A stretch of 64,000 nt of DNA from Protopterus annectens. Lineage: Eukaryota > Chordata > Ceratodontiformes > Protopteridae. The DNA lies in NCBI RefSeq assembly GCF_019279795.1, contig NC_056732.1, positions 1,071,157,438 through 1,071,221,437 of the forward strand. Direction: 5' to 3'. The position numbers and the translations under genes are program-made. Positions 1 through 11,491 of the stretch are shown here, in pieces. Position 1 is the first letter of the stretch, and the number at the start of each line of letters is the position of its first letter. The notes below the pieces were generated by a model, which made no database searches, had not been told where the DNA came from, and saw nothing but the letters and a program-made list of their open reading frames with translations.

Positions 1-695
1 CCCTTGGTTGTGGTCAATGAGGAGGTTGAGGGTAGTTAGTCCTGTGTCATTATACAGTTTGACCAGCTCAGAGAAAATGTTCATGTCCCTGGAGATTCTA
101 TTGGGGAATCTATAAAACCTGAGGCCCTGTGGAATGATCCCATGGTGTACACAGGACTTCAGATAATAGATGTCGTACTCAATATTTTTGTACAGCATCA
201 ATTTCCTTTCTAGTTCAAAGATGAGGTTCTTACATTGGTTCGAATGGGGCGGTTGTGCCGCTCTCGTAACCTCTGTGTTCAGATGTTGTTGCTGGTTATT
301 GATAAGGAAGGGGTTTCCTCCCCTTGGTCCTTCCATCAGATGCAGGACGGTGTTGGCATTGGCATTTAATCCTCGTGGGTCTGCTGGCGGGAACGCTGTT
401 GTCGGTCTTTCCGGTGGGATGATCGTGGTCAGTCCTGCGGCGCTGTCGCTTGCCATTCTGTCACGGGATCTTGTGGGTCCCTCTGGAGTGGTCTGCTGGT
501 TGTTGCCAGCATTGCTCTGTGTGGGACTGCTGCTGTAGCCTGTAAAAAGGCTAGGGGTAAAGTCTCCGGTATTGATACGTAGATCCCTGCATCTGTTTAG
601 GATGCCTTGTGCCCTGTGCATGACCTCTTGGTATTCTTGTTGTAATGCTGCTGTTTCGGAGTTGGTGCCTTCATCGAAAAAGCTTTGGCTACTGC
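1..695 (-). CDS. Partial Penelope-like element ORF (N-terminal part), open off the left edge
   Basis: Read on the minus strand, one frame stays open from about 695 down to base 1, roughly 230 codons with no stop. The upstream half is low-complexity and polar, rich in Q, S, T and P. The downstream half has a charged helical stretch ([20 protein letters not shown]) followed by [13 protein letters not shown]. This 'hydrophobic helix then P-x-GLR-x-x-x-FP' layout resembles the region ahead of the reverse transcriptase in vertebrate Penelope-like elements. That assignment is from memory of the family and is not proven here, since no RT or GIY-YIG motif lies in the window. The 5' end of the coding sequence runs into a TA/CA microsatellite, so the true start is lost. 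It is remarkably free of stops compared with the other elements in the window. Confidence 0.45.
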
Positions 696-696
696 A

Positions 697-846
<150 letters not shown>

Positions 847-1454
847 AAAACACAGTGGATATAAAAAGTTTACACACCGTTGTTAAAATGCCAGGTTTTT
901 GTGATATAAAAAAATTACACCACAATAAATCATTTCAAAACTTTGCCCACCTTTAATGGGATCTATAACCTGCACAATTCAATTGAAAAACAAACAAATT
1001 TGTTAGTGGGGAAAAACATAAAAAATACAATTAGCTGGTTTCATAAGTGTGTGCACACACTAATACTTTGTTGAAGCACCTTTTGATTTAATTGCAGCAT
1101 TCAGTCTTCTTTGGTAGGAGTCTATCAGCATGGCACAATATTTGCCCAGTTTTCCTTGCAAAAGCGCTCCAAGATTGTGAGAGCATCTCTTGTGCACAGC
1201 CCTCTTTATGTCACCCCACAGATTTTCTATTGGATTTAGGTCTGGGTTCTGGCTGGGCCATTCCAAAAATTAAATTTTCTGGCGAAGCCATTCTTTTGTT
1301 GATTTCGATGTATGCTTGGGGTCATTGTCATGTTGAAAGGTGAAATTCCTCTTCATCTTCAGCTTTCTAGCAGATGCCTGAAGGTTTTGGGCCAAATGTG
1401 ACTGGTATTTGGAAGTGTTCATAATTCCATCCACCTTGATTAATCTCCAGTTCT

Positions 1455-1673
1455 CTCAAAATGCAGGACACTGCTTTGGTACAATAAAGGCTGTCTTTAA
1501 GCATATACCAGGACTCGAAATATCCAAAACAATCCTAAGGTCTTCAAACAAAGGTATATTTATTACAAAAAGCCCATAGGCTAAAAAACATAACAAAAAC
1601 AAAAAACGAAACATATAAACTTATTGTTCACCGATTTAGCGCTTTCATCTCCTATTCAGGAGACTTCTTCAGA
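1455..1673 (-). mobile_element. 219-bp insertion with 13-bp target duplication; Penelope-like 3' tail candidate
   Basis: A perfect 13-bp direct repeat (AATCTCCAGTTCT) flanks the segment at 1442-1454 and 1674-1686, inside the Tc1 transposase. On the minus strand it begins with a short hairpin (CTCCTGAATAGGAG context) and 'GATGAAAGCGCTAAATCGGTGAACAA' in spirit (see 1630-1660), then contains AATAAA-like signals. A small GAAG-hairpin-GAAA leader followed by an AT-rich tail is typical of 3' ends of vertebrate Penelope-like elements, but I cannot align it to one. It could instead be an unrelated SINE. Confidence 0.5.
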
Positions 1674-2101
1674 AATCTCCAGTTCTAGCTGAAAAGCAAC
1701 TGCAAAGCATGATACTGCCACCACCATGCTTCACCGTGGGGATAGTTTTCTTATGATGATGCGAAGTGTTGTTTTTGCGCCAAATGTACCTTCTGGAATT
1801 GTGGCCAGAAAGATCAGCCTTGGTCTCATCAGACCATAACACATTTTCCCAGATGCTTTTGGGAGACAATGAAATGCTTTGCAAATTTTAGCCGGGCCTG
1901 GATGTTTTTCTGCGTAAGAAAAGGTTTCCGTCTTGCAACCCTACTCCATAGTTCAGACATATACAGAATACAGGAGATTGTCACAAGTAGTACACAACCA
2001 GTACTTGCCAGAAATTCCTGCAGCTCCTTCAGTGTTGCTGTAGGTCTCTTGGCAGCCTCCCTGACCAGTTTTTGTCTTGTATTTTCATCAATTTTGGAGG
2101 G

Positions 2102-2436
2102 CGGCCACGGTGGTGTAGTGGTTAGCATTGCCACCTCACAGCAAGAGGTTCTCCGGTTCAATCCTTGGCTGAGGTGCCTTCTGTGCGGAGTCTGCATGTC
2201 CTCCCTGTAGTCGCGTGGATTTTCTCCGGGTGTTCCGGTTTCCTCCCACATCCCAAATACATGCTGCAGGTAGATTGGACACTCTAAATTGGCCCTAGGT
2301 GTGAGTGTGTGCCTTCTGTGGAAGGTTGGGTGCCGGGCTGGCAACTCGACACTGTAAAACTCCACTGCCAATCATGAACGGACATGTGATCCGCCGTGGC
2401 GACCCCTAACCGGGAAAAGCCAAAAGAAGAAGGAGA
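2102..2436 (+). mobile_element. tRNA-derived SINE (V-SINE-like) with perfect 21-bp target duplication
   Basis: The head shows RNA polymerase III promoter boxes: box A-like GTAGTGGTTAGC near 2115 and box B-like GGTTCAATCC near 2156. The body (GGAGTCTGCATGTCCTCC, GGATTTTCTCCGGGTG, CCGGTTTCCTCCCACAT, CTCTAAATTGGCCC) is the conserved block of fish-type V-SINE/HE1-like elements. The tail is an AAAGAAGAAGGAG run. The 21-base sequence at 2081-2101 recurs exactly at 2437-2457, so the insertion is recent relative to the Tc1 it sits in. It would depend on a LINE machinery in trans. Confidence 0.88.
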
Positions 2437-3016
2437 ATTTTCATCAATTTTGGAGGGATGTGCAGTTATTTGCAACGTCACTGTTGTCCCATATTTTCTC
2501 CACTTTTTGATGGCTGTCTTCACTGTGTTCCATGGTATATCCAATGCTATGGAAATTTGTTTGCACCCTTCTCCTGATAAGTTTCAGCAATGAGATCCCT
2601 TTGATGCTTTGCAAGCTCTCTGCGAACCATGGCTTTTGCTGTAGCAGACAACTGAGTAAATGTCAAGAAAATCCTACTAGGACAGCTGAACTTTATTTGG
2701 GGTTAATTAAAGCCTCTTTAATTGATGGCAGGTGTGTACCCAAGAAGACTGAATGATGTAATTAAATCAAAGGTGCTTCAACAAAGTATTACTTTAAGGA
2801 TGTGCACACTTATGCAACCAGCTTATTGTAAGTTTTTTTTTTTTTTTTTTTTTTATATTTTTTCCCCCTAACAGATTTGTTTTTCAATTGAATTGTACAG
2901 GTTATAGGTCACATTAAATGTGGGAAAAGTTTTGAAATTATGTATTGTGGTCTCAATTTTTGATATCACAATAATATGGCATTTTAACAGGGTGTATACA
3001 CTTTTTATATCTACTA

Positions 3017-3103
3017 TATATGAATGTATGTATGGGTGCTCAGCACTGGAGTGAATGATTAAGTGCTCTGACACCCAGTACAGTGACACCATTTGGTGGA
3101 CAC
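3017..3103 (+). repeat. Left arm of a possible outer inverted-repeat (MITE-like) element
   Basis: ATATGAATGTA, CACTGGAG, GACACCCA and CAGTGAC occur here in this order and reappear as an inverted, gapped copy at 6320-6396. The 3.0-kb hAT-like element lies between the arms. This suggests that the hAT-like element landed in a small older inverted-repeat transposon. The match is imperfect and no clear target duplication is visible. Confidence 0.4.
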
Positions 3104-6100
3104 TAGGGTGTTTCAAAAAAATTGTTTTTCTCTAATAATTTTGCATAGGTTTCTAAAATGTGAGGCTTGGTGAGTTGTGTATGTATGCAAAAAATTAGAA
3201 TTGTCTGACTTCATTAAGTGACAGCTCACAGCATGTAAAAATCACACTGTTTCCAGTACTGCTAATTGCATTCCAGTGTTGTAGTTCGCTATCTCCAGCC
3301 AGTTTTACTTGAGCTTCCATAACCTCCTGCAACCTACTTTACTTATTTAAAGCTTTGTGCATTATTTAATTCTATTTTCATTGTTCAAAATTCTATGCTG
3401 TTTCCTATTTACACTGTGCAGAGTGAAACACTACTCAATTACTTTTTGATGATTTATCAATTCATATAGTTTCTGCACGTGTGGCTGGCAGTGTTAATGT
3501 TAACTGGTACAGCCCAGTCCCCCAAATGGTGAACCATGAGCTCAGTGAGAAAGTCAACCAGAGCTGCTGCTGATATCTGGCTTGTTGGCCAGCAGTTACC
3601 TGCCATTAATATCTCAACTTGCTCAAATCAGCTTCCAAACAACAGTCACGTTTTACGCAGACTGTTCTATGATCTTAAAACCAACAAGTTAACTCTTTCA
3701 GCAAGTTGTTCAAATGCTGTTGAAGTTCTGCATTTATGGGAGTTAGCTAGCATACCTACATCGCAGAAGCCAAATGCAATGGCAAAACTCAAAAGTCTGT
3801 ATGAGAAGCATTCTAGAATCAGGAAGAATAAGAAGCTCCAGTCAGATACACAGTCTCAGAAACAAATTTTAGCAATGCACTTTTGAAGCTTTTTGATGTG
3901 GGGGCATGCTGATACAGAATTATTAAGGCTCAATAAGACTGGGATTTTCTACAAGATCAACGTACAGACTGAAAAACAATAATTGGTGAAGAGGGCATTG
4001 AATTCAAAAAAATGAATGGACAGAAAAAAAAAATGACGACAGGAAGAAATGAAATGCAAAGATAAAGAACAGCTGAAAGAAACAGTCAGAGAAGGTGGAG
4101 AGCTGACTGAGGCAGAAATCAGCAGAGAACATGAAAATGACGAAGTTGATGCAGCAGCAAACATATCAAAATACCACCAGAATTTAGTAATTGGTAGACA
4201 GCCTGTCAAAGAAGTGAGCACAGCAGATACAGCATCGCCTGAATCGGGATTCAAAAAAACAACTAGTGGATGATCCTCTTTCTTGCCAGCTTGGACCACA
4301 CAAGAATAACTTCTCGTCAAGCGATGCATACTGTTGCACCGGCACTGCAAGCAGCTGGCATTGACGTAAATGATCTGGTCATGTCATGTTCAATACACAC
4401 AGCAAGGCAAACTGCACAACAATCTATTGCTGAGAAAGTAAAGAAGCAGTTTCAACCATCAACACCCCTTGTAGCACATTCTGATGGGAAGCTGTTACCT
4501 CAAGGTGATGGAGAATTTGCTGATTACATGCCAGTTGTTACAGGTTGAAATACTGAAAAACTGCTGGACATACCTCAACTTCCATCAAGCAGTGGTACAG
4601 ATATTGCATAGCTGGCCAGGTGTTCCAGAATGGCTAGCAGGTTTGTGCTTTGATACTACCAGTACCAATACTGGTGTGCACACAGGTGCCATCACAGTGA
4701 TTCAGCGAACATTTGAGAAACGACTCTTGTTTTTACCATGCAGACATCACATTTTAGAAATTATTTCTATGGCAGTGTTTGACATATTCTTCCCATCTTC
4801 AGGACCACAAACAGCAGTTTTTAGATGATTTAAAGAATACTGGAAACTTCTTGATTTGAATGCATACGCACCACAGGTTATGGAAACTGGAGATAACAGA
4901 TACCTGTTAGACTGTGAGAAACACTGGCTAGCTGAGAAGCTAAGTGAGGTTGTTGCACTATTGCGAGACAAGCTGATGTATGAAACACAGCCTTGTGATG
5001 ACTACCCTGAATTTCTCAAGCTGTCACTGCTCGCCCTCAATGACAAACCACAATGGTGAAGCATTTGGTTTCAGTCCACCTGGTGCATACCATCGTGCCA
5101 GGTGGATGGCCTTAAAATCTACTCCTTCCAGGAGCAGTTCAGATTAACTGCATATGAAATTCAAGCTTTTTGCTGAATCTGCCTCTTCACAGTGACAGCG
5201 TATGTTAGGGCATGGTTTTCAGCTACTGACACTTGCAATGCTCCACACAATGATCTTTGCCTGTTGCAGACACTGGAGTCGTTTAAAGCCAAAGACAACC
5301 AGATGGCTCAAGTTGCTTTGCGAAAGCTCAAGAGACGCCTTTGGTATTTGAGCAAAGATCTCATAGCACTGTCCTTGTTCTCAGATCGAGTGTGGAACGA
5401 AGAGAAACAGCACATTATTGAAGCTTTGAAAAAAACACCCAAGTAAGGAAGATCTAAGAAGAGTCCATACAAAAGCTGTTGCCAGTTTTCAAGGCATGAC
5501 CTTAACTGACTTTGCAACAGAACGATCAATGAAACTGTTCACTGCTGTCAGCATAAACCCATTTTTCCTAACAACTGATCCTGTAGCATGGAGTGACATG
5601 CCTGACTTTATCATTGCGAAACAAACAGTTATAGATTTGCGAGTTGTTAACGACTGTACCCAATGAGCAGTCAAATTAGCAAATGACTTCTGTCAAGTGC
5701 CGAGTCAACAAGGAACAGCGAAAGCTGGTATATCAGATCGATGAACACCACTGACAAAGTCAAAGAACCACTAAAAAGACACTATAGTACTATAAATGAA
5801 ATGATGTAAACTTGAGCTTACTACCTATGAATGTTAAGTTTTACTAGGCTTACTTTTTCCTAAACTGTTTGACATTTGTGTTGCTCAGAATTACAGACAG
5901 GCATTTCAGATGCAGCATGAAACTGACATTTCATTTCTATTGGCGCAATTTGGAAAAAAATGTAAAAATCCCAGAATTAAAGTGCACTGGGCTGTCACTA
6001 AACTTAAGAGTTTAAGGCTTTAAATTTTACATGGTTCTTTGTCCTACCAATCCTCATAAACTCAGGAGGTATGCAAACAGAATATCAAAAATAATTTTTT

Positions 6101-6125
6101 TTGCATATATACATGAAACACCCTA
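3104..6125 (+). mobile_element. hAT-like DNA transposon, degenerate
   Basis: Terminal inverted repeats TAGGGTGTTTCA (left) and TGAAACACCCTA (right) bound a 3.0-kb element. The flanks GTGGACAC (3096-3103) and GTGGACAT (6126-6133) match at 7 of 8 bases, which fits an 8-bp target duplication. TIRs of TAGGG-type with 8-bp duplications are characteristic of the hAT superfamily, though P-type elements also make 8-bp duplications. Inside is a broken plus-strand transposase. No second copy occurs in the window. Confidence 0.75.
3536..5760 (+). pseudogene. Transposase of unassigned (hAT-like?) family, multiply frameshifted
   Basis: Plus-strand fragments follow one another in three frames: an N-terminal part (3536-3886), a charged linker (4049-4273), HTARQTAQQSI and HSDGKLLP (4380-4500), LCFDTTSTNTGVHTGA then LFLPCRHHILEII (4640-4770), SSGPQTAVF, a W-rich core, LWYLSKDLIALSLFSD (5335-5390), MTLTDFATERS (near 5500) and VNDC near the end. 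The FDTT-SNTG segment followed by CRHH is a plausible start of an RNase H-like catalytic core. I recognise this layout from uncharacterised animal proteins, not from a named family. The hAT label comes from the element's ends. There are at least five breaks, so it is inactive. Confidence 0.65.
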
Positions 6126-6396
6126 GTGGACATAGGCACGTGTGCAAGATCGACAATTCTCAGGTAGGGGAATATTTCCTTTCCCTGGGGATTCTGTAAT
6201 CATGGAGTTAGTATAAATATAATTAGCAGGGGGTGTGGGGGAACAGTGCCTTGCACCCTGCAGAAACACTAGCTATTGGTTTAGTCCACTCTGGGGTAAT
6301 CCCCAAAGCATATGCAGAATGTCACTGTATCAATGACTTCGATTTATTGGGTGTCTGGGTACTTGCCGTTCTCTCCAGTGCCCTACATTCATATAT
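6126..6396 (+). repeat. Right arm of the possible outer inverted-repeat element
   Basis: Counterpart of the arm at 3017-3103. TACATTCATAT, CTCCAGTG, TGGGTGTC and GTCACTG appear in inverse order near 6320-6396. The stretch between the hAT-like end and this arm has no recognisable coding content. Confidence 0.35.
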
Positions 6397-8015
6397 CTTC
6401 ATCTGGTTAATGTACTACTTGTTGAACTAAATATGTTTTTTCCCCCTCATGCTTGGCCTATTTACCTATCAGTGTAGCATTCTATGCTTACCACCTTTAA
6501 TTTCCTGGTCTTTTTTCTCTTCAATAGACAGATATGGTTGGAAAAAGTGTTTGGAGGAGGGTTTCATAGTTAGGGAAGCATAATAAAAATAAAAGTTTCG
6601 CAATTTTTGCTACAGGTGCCATCCATAATAGTACAAACTAGGAGGAATTCAATACAGGTGAGAAGCTGATTTAAAGTGTGGCACACCACTACCATCTGTG
6701 AAGGAAGAAGTTACACACTAGCATTCAGAGGTACCTGCATTTTACCTGTCTCTGCAACTCTTTACTGCTCTACATACGTTAGGTAACTATAGTACCTGGT
6801 TTTGTATGCTATTATATACACAAAGCTTGAGTATTAAGAGCATTAACACAGCCAAGACTGCATGTATAGAGGGTATACATTGCTTACTTGTGTTTTTAGT
6901 GGTTTAACCTCCCCCTGTGTGGGCTTCCTTCATATCTAAATATCTTTAAGCACTCAGTGATACATCAATGCAACTGTACTGCTCCTACTCTGCAGACTTT
7001 GCATTACCACTAGTTTACAGTTGTGTATCTTCACTTTTAGTTTATGTCTCAACAGCCATAGCAAAACTTTGGCTCAGGTCATTTGTTTTATCTTTGTTGT
7101 GTTGGATATGCACAAGCACTGGGGCTTGAGAAGGGACAGACTGATTATCTACCAGGAAAGTGGGAGTTGTGGCCTACTCTGCTCCCCTTCCACCCCCAAT
7201 TCCCCAACCACACCCCAAACCGACACATTTAATCCTACTGCTCTCCTCCTACTTTTTAATGACATCACAAACCTGCTTAAAGACACAGCTACATATTGGG
7301 ACAATTTCTACACATTCATCCACCCTATATCATTCATCACTATAGCAATATTCTCTTCCCTACTCAATCACACTCTCAACTCAGGATATACTCTGTCATC
7401 CCCACAGTACTTCTGACACTGTTCCCACTCAGTCACTAGGACTGTCCAATAAATATCCATCCTTCATTTTGCACCACTGCACTCCCTTCCCTTTGCTGTA
7501 AAACCTCACCTCTTCCTTTCCCAACCCAACCCACCTATCAACTCATTTAAACAAATTACTTAATATTTATTTTTACTCTCTACTTCACACCACTCCTCCC
7601 TTTCTAACTTACCACCTTAATCTTATTTGTACTTAGTACTGCAAATTTTTGTCTCTGATTCTCAACTCCCATCTCACTCAACCAACTTGCTCACTTCCTG
7701 CTTGGATTCTCAGCTGTCTCTCACTTCTTATCCAACACACTGACTACTCATCACTCTTAACCTTTCCCAACAACATTCTAACTCTTAAGAGATTTTTGTG
7801 TCTGACTTTACAGATTCATCACCTTCCCATTTCATCACAAGTAAATATGCTATTCACTAACTTTACTACTACTATCATCACTCCCCTCACAGACTATCAA
7901 ATTACTCTTGCATGAAAATGCCCTCCCCCTACCATAAGCCTCCATTTAAACCATTCTCTCCAAAATTATTCACCAGAATTTGCTCTACAACTATTTAGGA
8001 GCTCACTTCGTTTTT
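6397..8015. other. Unclassified AT-rich then pyrimidine/C-rich sequence
   Basis: No gene is seen. From about 7170 to 7970 the plus strand is strongly depleted in G and rich in CCC, CTC and ACA. This is like the 5' region and coding strand of the L2-like LINEs at 59400-63180, so it may be a heavily decayed copy of one. No LINE motif could be fixed with confidence. Confidence 0.4.
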
Positions 8016-11000
8016 ATAAAGCACTTTGTCTATTCAGTATCTTCACAAATCCTTATCTGTTAAAAACTTTCATTTGTCTCTAGTGCTTGCCGTCTTGTAG
8101 GCTATTGTGTAAACTGAAACATTTCCTCTGTAATTATCTCTTGGCTAGTGGGGGCTGGTTCTTTTGTGTTCTTGTAAAAAAAAAAAAAAAAAAGTTTCTG
8201 TCTTTTGCACACAGTGCAGACTAGAGAAGTTGTGACTGCAGCTGAGCTACAAAATATAAGTATCATCTTGACTTTTTGATTATTTTTACAGATTACTGTT
8301 TTTACAATTTAATATATATAAAGCACTTTGTCTATTCAGTATCTTCACAAATCCTTATCTGTTTAAAACTTTCATTTGTCTCTAGTGCTTGCTGTCTTGT
8401 AGGCCATTGTGTAAACTGAAACATTTCCTCTGTGTAATTATCTCTTGGCTAGTGGGGCTGGTTCTTTTGTGTTCTTGTAAAAAAAAAAAAAGTTTCTGTC
8501 TTTTGCACACAGTGCAGACTAGAGAAGTTGTGACTGCAGCTGAGCTACAAAATATAAGTATCATCTTGATTTTTTTTGATTATTTTTACAGATTACTGTT
8601 TTTACAATTTAATATATATAAAGCACTTTGTCTATTCAGTATCTTCACAAATCCTTATCTGTTTAAAAACTTTCATTTGTCTCTAGTGCTTGCTGTCTTG
8701 TAGGCTATTGTGTAAACTGAAACATTTCCTCTGTGTAATTATCTCTTGGCTAGTGGGGGCTGGTTCTTTTGTGTTCTTGTAAAAAAAAAAAAAGTTTCTG
8801 TCTTTTGCACACAGTGCAGACTAGAGAAGTTGTGACTGCAGCTGAGCTACAAAATATAAGTATCATCTTGATTTGTTGATTATTTTACAGATTACTGTTT
8901 TTACAATTTAATATATATAAAGCACTTTGTCTATTCAGTATCTTCACAAATCCTTATCTGTTTAAAAACTTTCATTTGTCTCTAGTGCTTGCTGTCTTGT
9001 AGGCTATTGTGTAAACTGAAACATTTCCTCTGTAATTATCTCTTGGCTAGTGGGGGCTGGTTCTTTTGTGTTCTTGTAAAAAAAAAAAAAAAGTTTCTGT
9101 CTTTTGCACACAGTGCAGACTAGAAAAGTTGTGACTGCAGCTGAGCTACAAAATATAAGTATCATCTTGATTTTTTTGATTATTTTTACAGATTACTGTT
9201 TTTACAATTTAATATATATAAAGCACTTTGTCTATTCAGTATCTTCACAAATCCTTATCTGTTTAAAAACTTTCATTTGTCTCTAGTGCTTGCTGTCTTG
9301 TAGGCTATTGTGTAAACTGAAACATTTCCTCTGTGTAATTATCTCTTGGCTAGTGGGGGCTGGTTCTTTTGTGTTCTTGTAAAAAAAAAAAGTTTCTGTC
9401 TTTTGCACACAGTGCAGACTAGAGAAGTTGTGACTGCAGCTGAGCTACAAAATATAAGTATCATCTTGATTTTTTTGATTATTTTTACAGATTACTGTTT
9501 TTACAACTTAATATATATAAAGCACTTGGTCTATTCAGTATCTTCACAAATCCTTATCTGTTTAAAAACGTTCATTTGTCTCTAGTGCTTGCTGTCTTGT
9601 AGGCTATTGTGTAAACTGAAACATTTCCTCTGTGTAATTATCTCTTGGCTAGTGTTGGCTGGTTCTTTTGTGTTCTTGTAAAAAAAAAAAAGTTTCTGTC
9701 TTTTGCACACAGTGCAGACTAGAGAAGTTGAGACTGCAGCTGAGCTGCAAAATATAAGTATCATCTTGATTTTTTTGATTATTTTTACAGATTACTGTTT
9801 TTACAATTTAATATATATAAAGCACTTTGTCTATTCAGTATCTTCACAAATCCTTATCTGTTTAAAAACTTTCATTTGTCTCTAGTGCTTGCTGTCTTGT
9901 AGGCTATTGTGTAAACTGAAACATTTCCTCTGTGTAATTATCTCTTGGCTAGTGGGGGCTGGTTCTTTTGTGTTCTTGTAAAAAAAGTTTCTGTCTTTTG
10001 CACACAGTGCAGACTAGAGAAGTTGTGACTGCAGCTGAGCTACAAAATATAAGTATCATCTTGATTTTTTTTGATTATTTTTACAGATTACTGTTTTTAC
10101 AATTTAATATATATAAAGCACTTTGTCTATTCAGTATCTTCACAAATCCTTATCTGTTTAAAAACTTTCATTTGTCTCTAGTGCTTGCTGTCTTGTAGGC
10201 TATTGTGTAAACTGAAACATTTCCTCTGTGTAATTATCTCTTGGCTAGTGGGGCTGGTTCTTTTGTGTTCTTGTAAAAAAAAAAAAAAAAAGTTTCTGTC
10301 TTTTGCACACAGTGCAGACTAGAGAAGTTGTGACTGCAGCTCAGCTACAAAATATAAGTATCATCTTGATTTTTTTTATTATTTTTACAGATTACTGTTT
10401 TTACAATTTAATATATATAAAGCACTTTGTCTATTCAGTATCTTCACAAATCCTTATCTGTTTAAAAACTTTCATTTGTCTCTAGTGCTTGCTGTCTTGT
10501 AGGCTATTGTGTAAACTGAAACATTTCCTCTGTGTAATTATATCTTGGCTAGTGGGGGCTGGTTCTTTTGTGTTCTTGTAAAAAAAAAAAAAAAAAAGTT
10601 TCTGTCTTTTGCACACAGTACAGACAAGAGACGTTGTGACTGCAGCTGAGCTACAAAATATAAGTATCATCTTGATTTTTTTTTGATTATTTTTACAGAT
10701 TACTGTTTTTACAATTTAATATATATAAAGCACTTTGTCTATTCAGTATCTTCACAAATCCTTATCTGTTTAAAAACTTTCATTTGTCTCTAGTGCTTGC
10801 TGTCTTGTAGGCTATTGTGTAAACTGAAACATTTCCTCTGTGTAATTATCTCTTGGCTAGTGGGGCTGGTTCTTTTGTGTTCTTGTAAAAAAAAAAAAAA
10901 AAGTTTCTGTCTTTTGCACACAGTGCAGACTAGAGAAGTTGTGACTGCAGCTGAGCTACAAAATATAAGTATCATCTTGATTTTTTTGATTATTTTTACA

Positions 11001-11126
11001 GATTACTGTTTTTACAATTTAATATATATAAAGCACTTTGTCTATTCAGTATCTTCACAAATCCTTATCTGTTTAAAAACTTTCATTTGTCTCTAGTGCT
11101 TGCTGTCTTGTAGGCTATTGTGTAAA
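8016..11126 (+). repeat. ~302-bp tandem repeat array, first block (10 monomers)
   Basis: The marker CACACAGTGCAGAC recurs near 8208, 8507, 8809, 9110, 9408, 9708, 10003, 10308, 10614 (as CACACAGTACAGAC) and 10918, a spacing of about 295-306. Monomers are nearly identical. Most length variation lies in one internal A-run of about 6 to 19 bases after CTTGTA. Shared sub-variants such as CTGTAATT versus CTGTGTAATT indicate unequal exchange within the array. Short open frames recur in every monomer but shift with the A-run, so I do not consider them genes. The array continues after DIRS-A at 16601. Confidence 0.95.
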
Positions 11127-11330
11127 AGTACAGTTTTGTACCTACCATAAATGTAGATGTTCGAAGATCCACATTGCTGCAGTCCTAACAATTGGGTAGT
11201 CCGCTGTCCTCGGTCGGCCCGAATATCAAAGTATAAGGCTGGCGTTATCAGGCGCATTTGACTGACGTCAGTACGTCAGGGTACAAATGCGCATGACCGG
11301 CGTCATATCCTCAGTCTTTTCTTGCCCCAG
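11127..11330 (+). repeat. DIRS-A inverted terminal repeat, + strand left end (3' end of element)
   Basis: It starts AGTACAGTTTTGTACC and shares CTGCAGTCCTAACAATTG, GCCCGAATATCAAAGT and CTGACGTCAGTACGTCAG with the other end in inverted orientation. The outer ~50 bases (ACCATAAATGTAGATGTT) are found only at this end and in the internal complementary region. Confidence 0.88.
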
Positions 11331-11491
11331 ATGTCAGAAGACCCTAAAAAGAAAGGTCAAAACCAAAAGACAGCAAACAACCAACCAACCACCCTTGCAC
11401 TAACTATAGTACAACATATACAATATACACAAAATGTACAACCCAACCCATACAACCACCTCTAACAGAGGGGAAGGAGGGAGGGTAAATT

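Larger units (their letters stand above)
1060..2630 (-). pseudogene. Tc1 transposase (DD34E type), frameshifted and interrupted
   Basis: The transposase would excise and reinsert the Tc1 element at TA sites. Minus-strand fragments in order are: start region MVRRELAKHQRDL near 2630; the helix-turn-helix part (IPWNTVKTAIKKW); LKELQEFLASTG; the catalytic-core segment [10 protein letters not shown] containing a DDE aspartate; the glycine-rich [16 protein letters not shown]; and the C-terminal SQNPDLNPIENLWGDIK box with the last catalytic glutamate. These are standard Tc1 landmarks. The frame is cut by a SINE (2102-2436), by a 219-bp insertion (1455-1673) and by further frameshifts. The usual GGGSIMLWGCF motif has W and G changed to C and S. 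Confidence 0.9.
853..3016 (-). mobile_element. Tc1/mariner-type DNA transposon, copy 1, with two nested insertions
   Basis: The left end CAGTGGATATAAAAAG is mirrored at the right end by the complement of a one- to two-base variant (ending CTTTTTATATCTACTA at 3016). The long subterminal repeats (TTAAAATGCCA..., AATTGAATTGTACAGG, GGTCACATTAAA) are also inverted. TA follows the right end, as expected for Tc1 target sites; the left TA is degraded to CA. Without its two insertions the element is about 1.6 kb, normal for Tc1. The same family recurs at 52978. It is inactive: the transposase is frame-broken and interrupted. A poly-T run lies near 2831-2854. Confidence 0.9.

Noticed and set aside
7160..7915. 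G-poor frames as a real LINE ORF
   Set aside because: The composition resembles the L2-like elements, but no endonuclease or RT motif could be placed.
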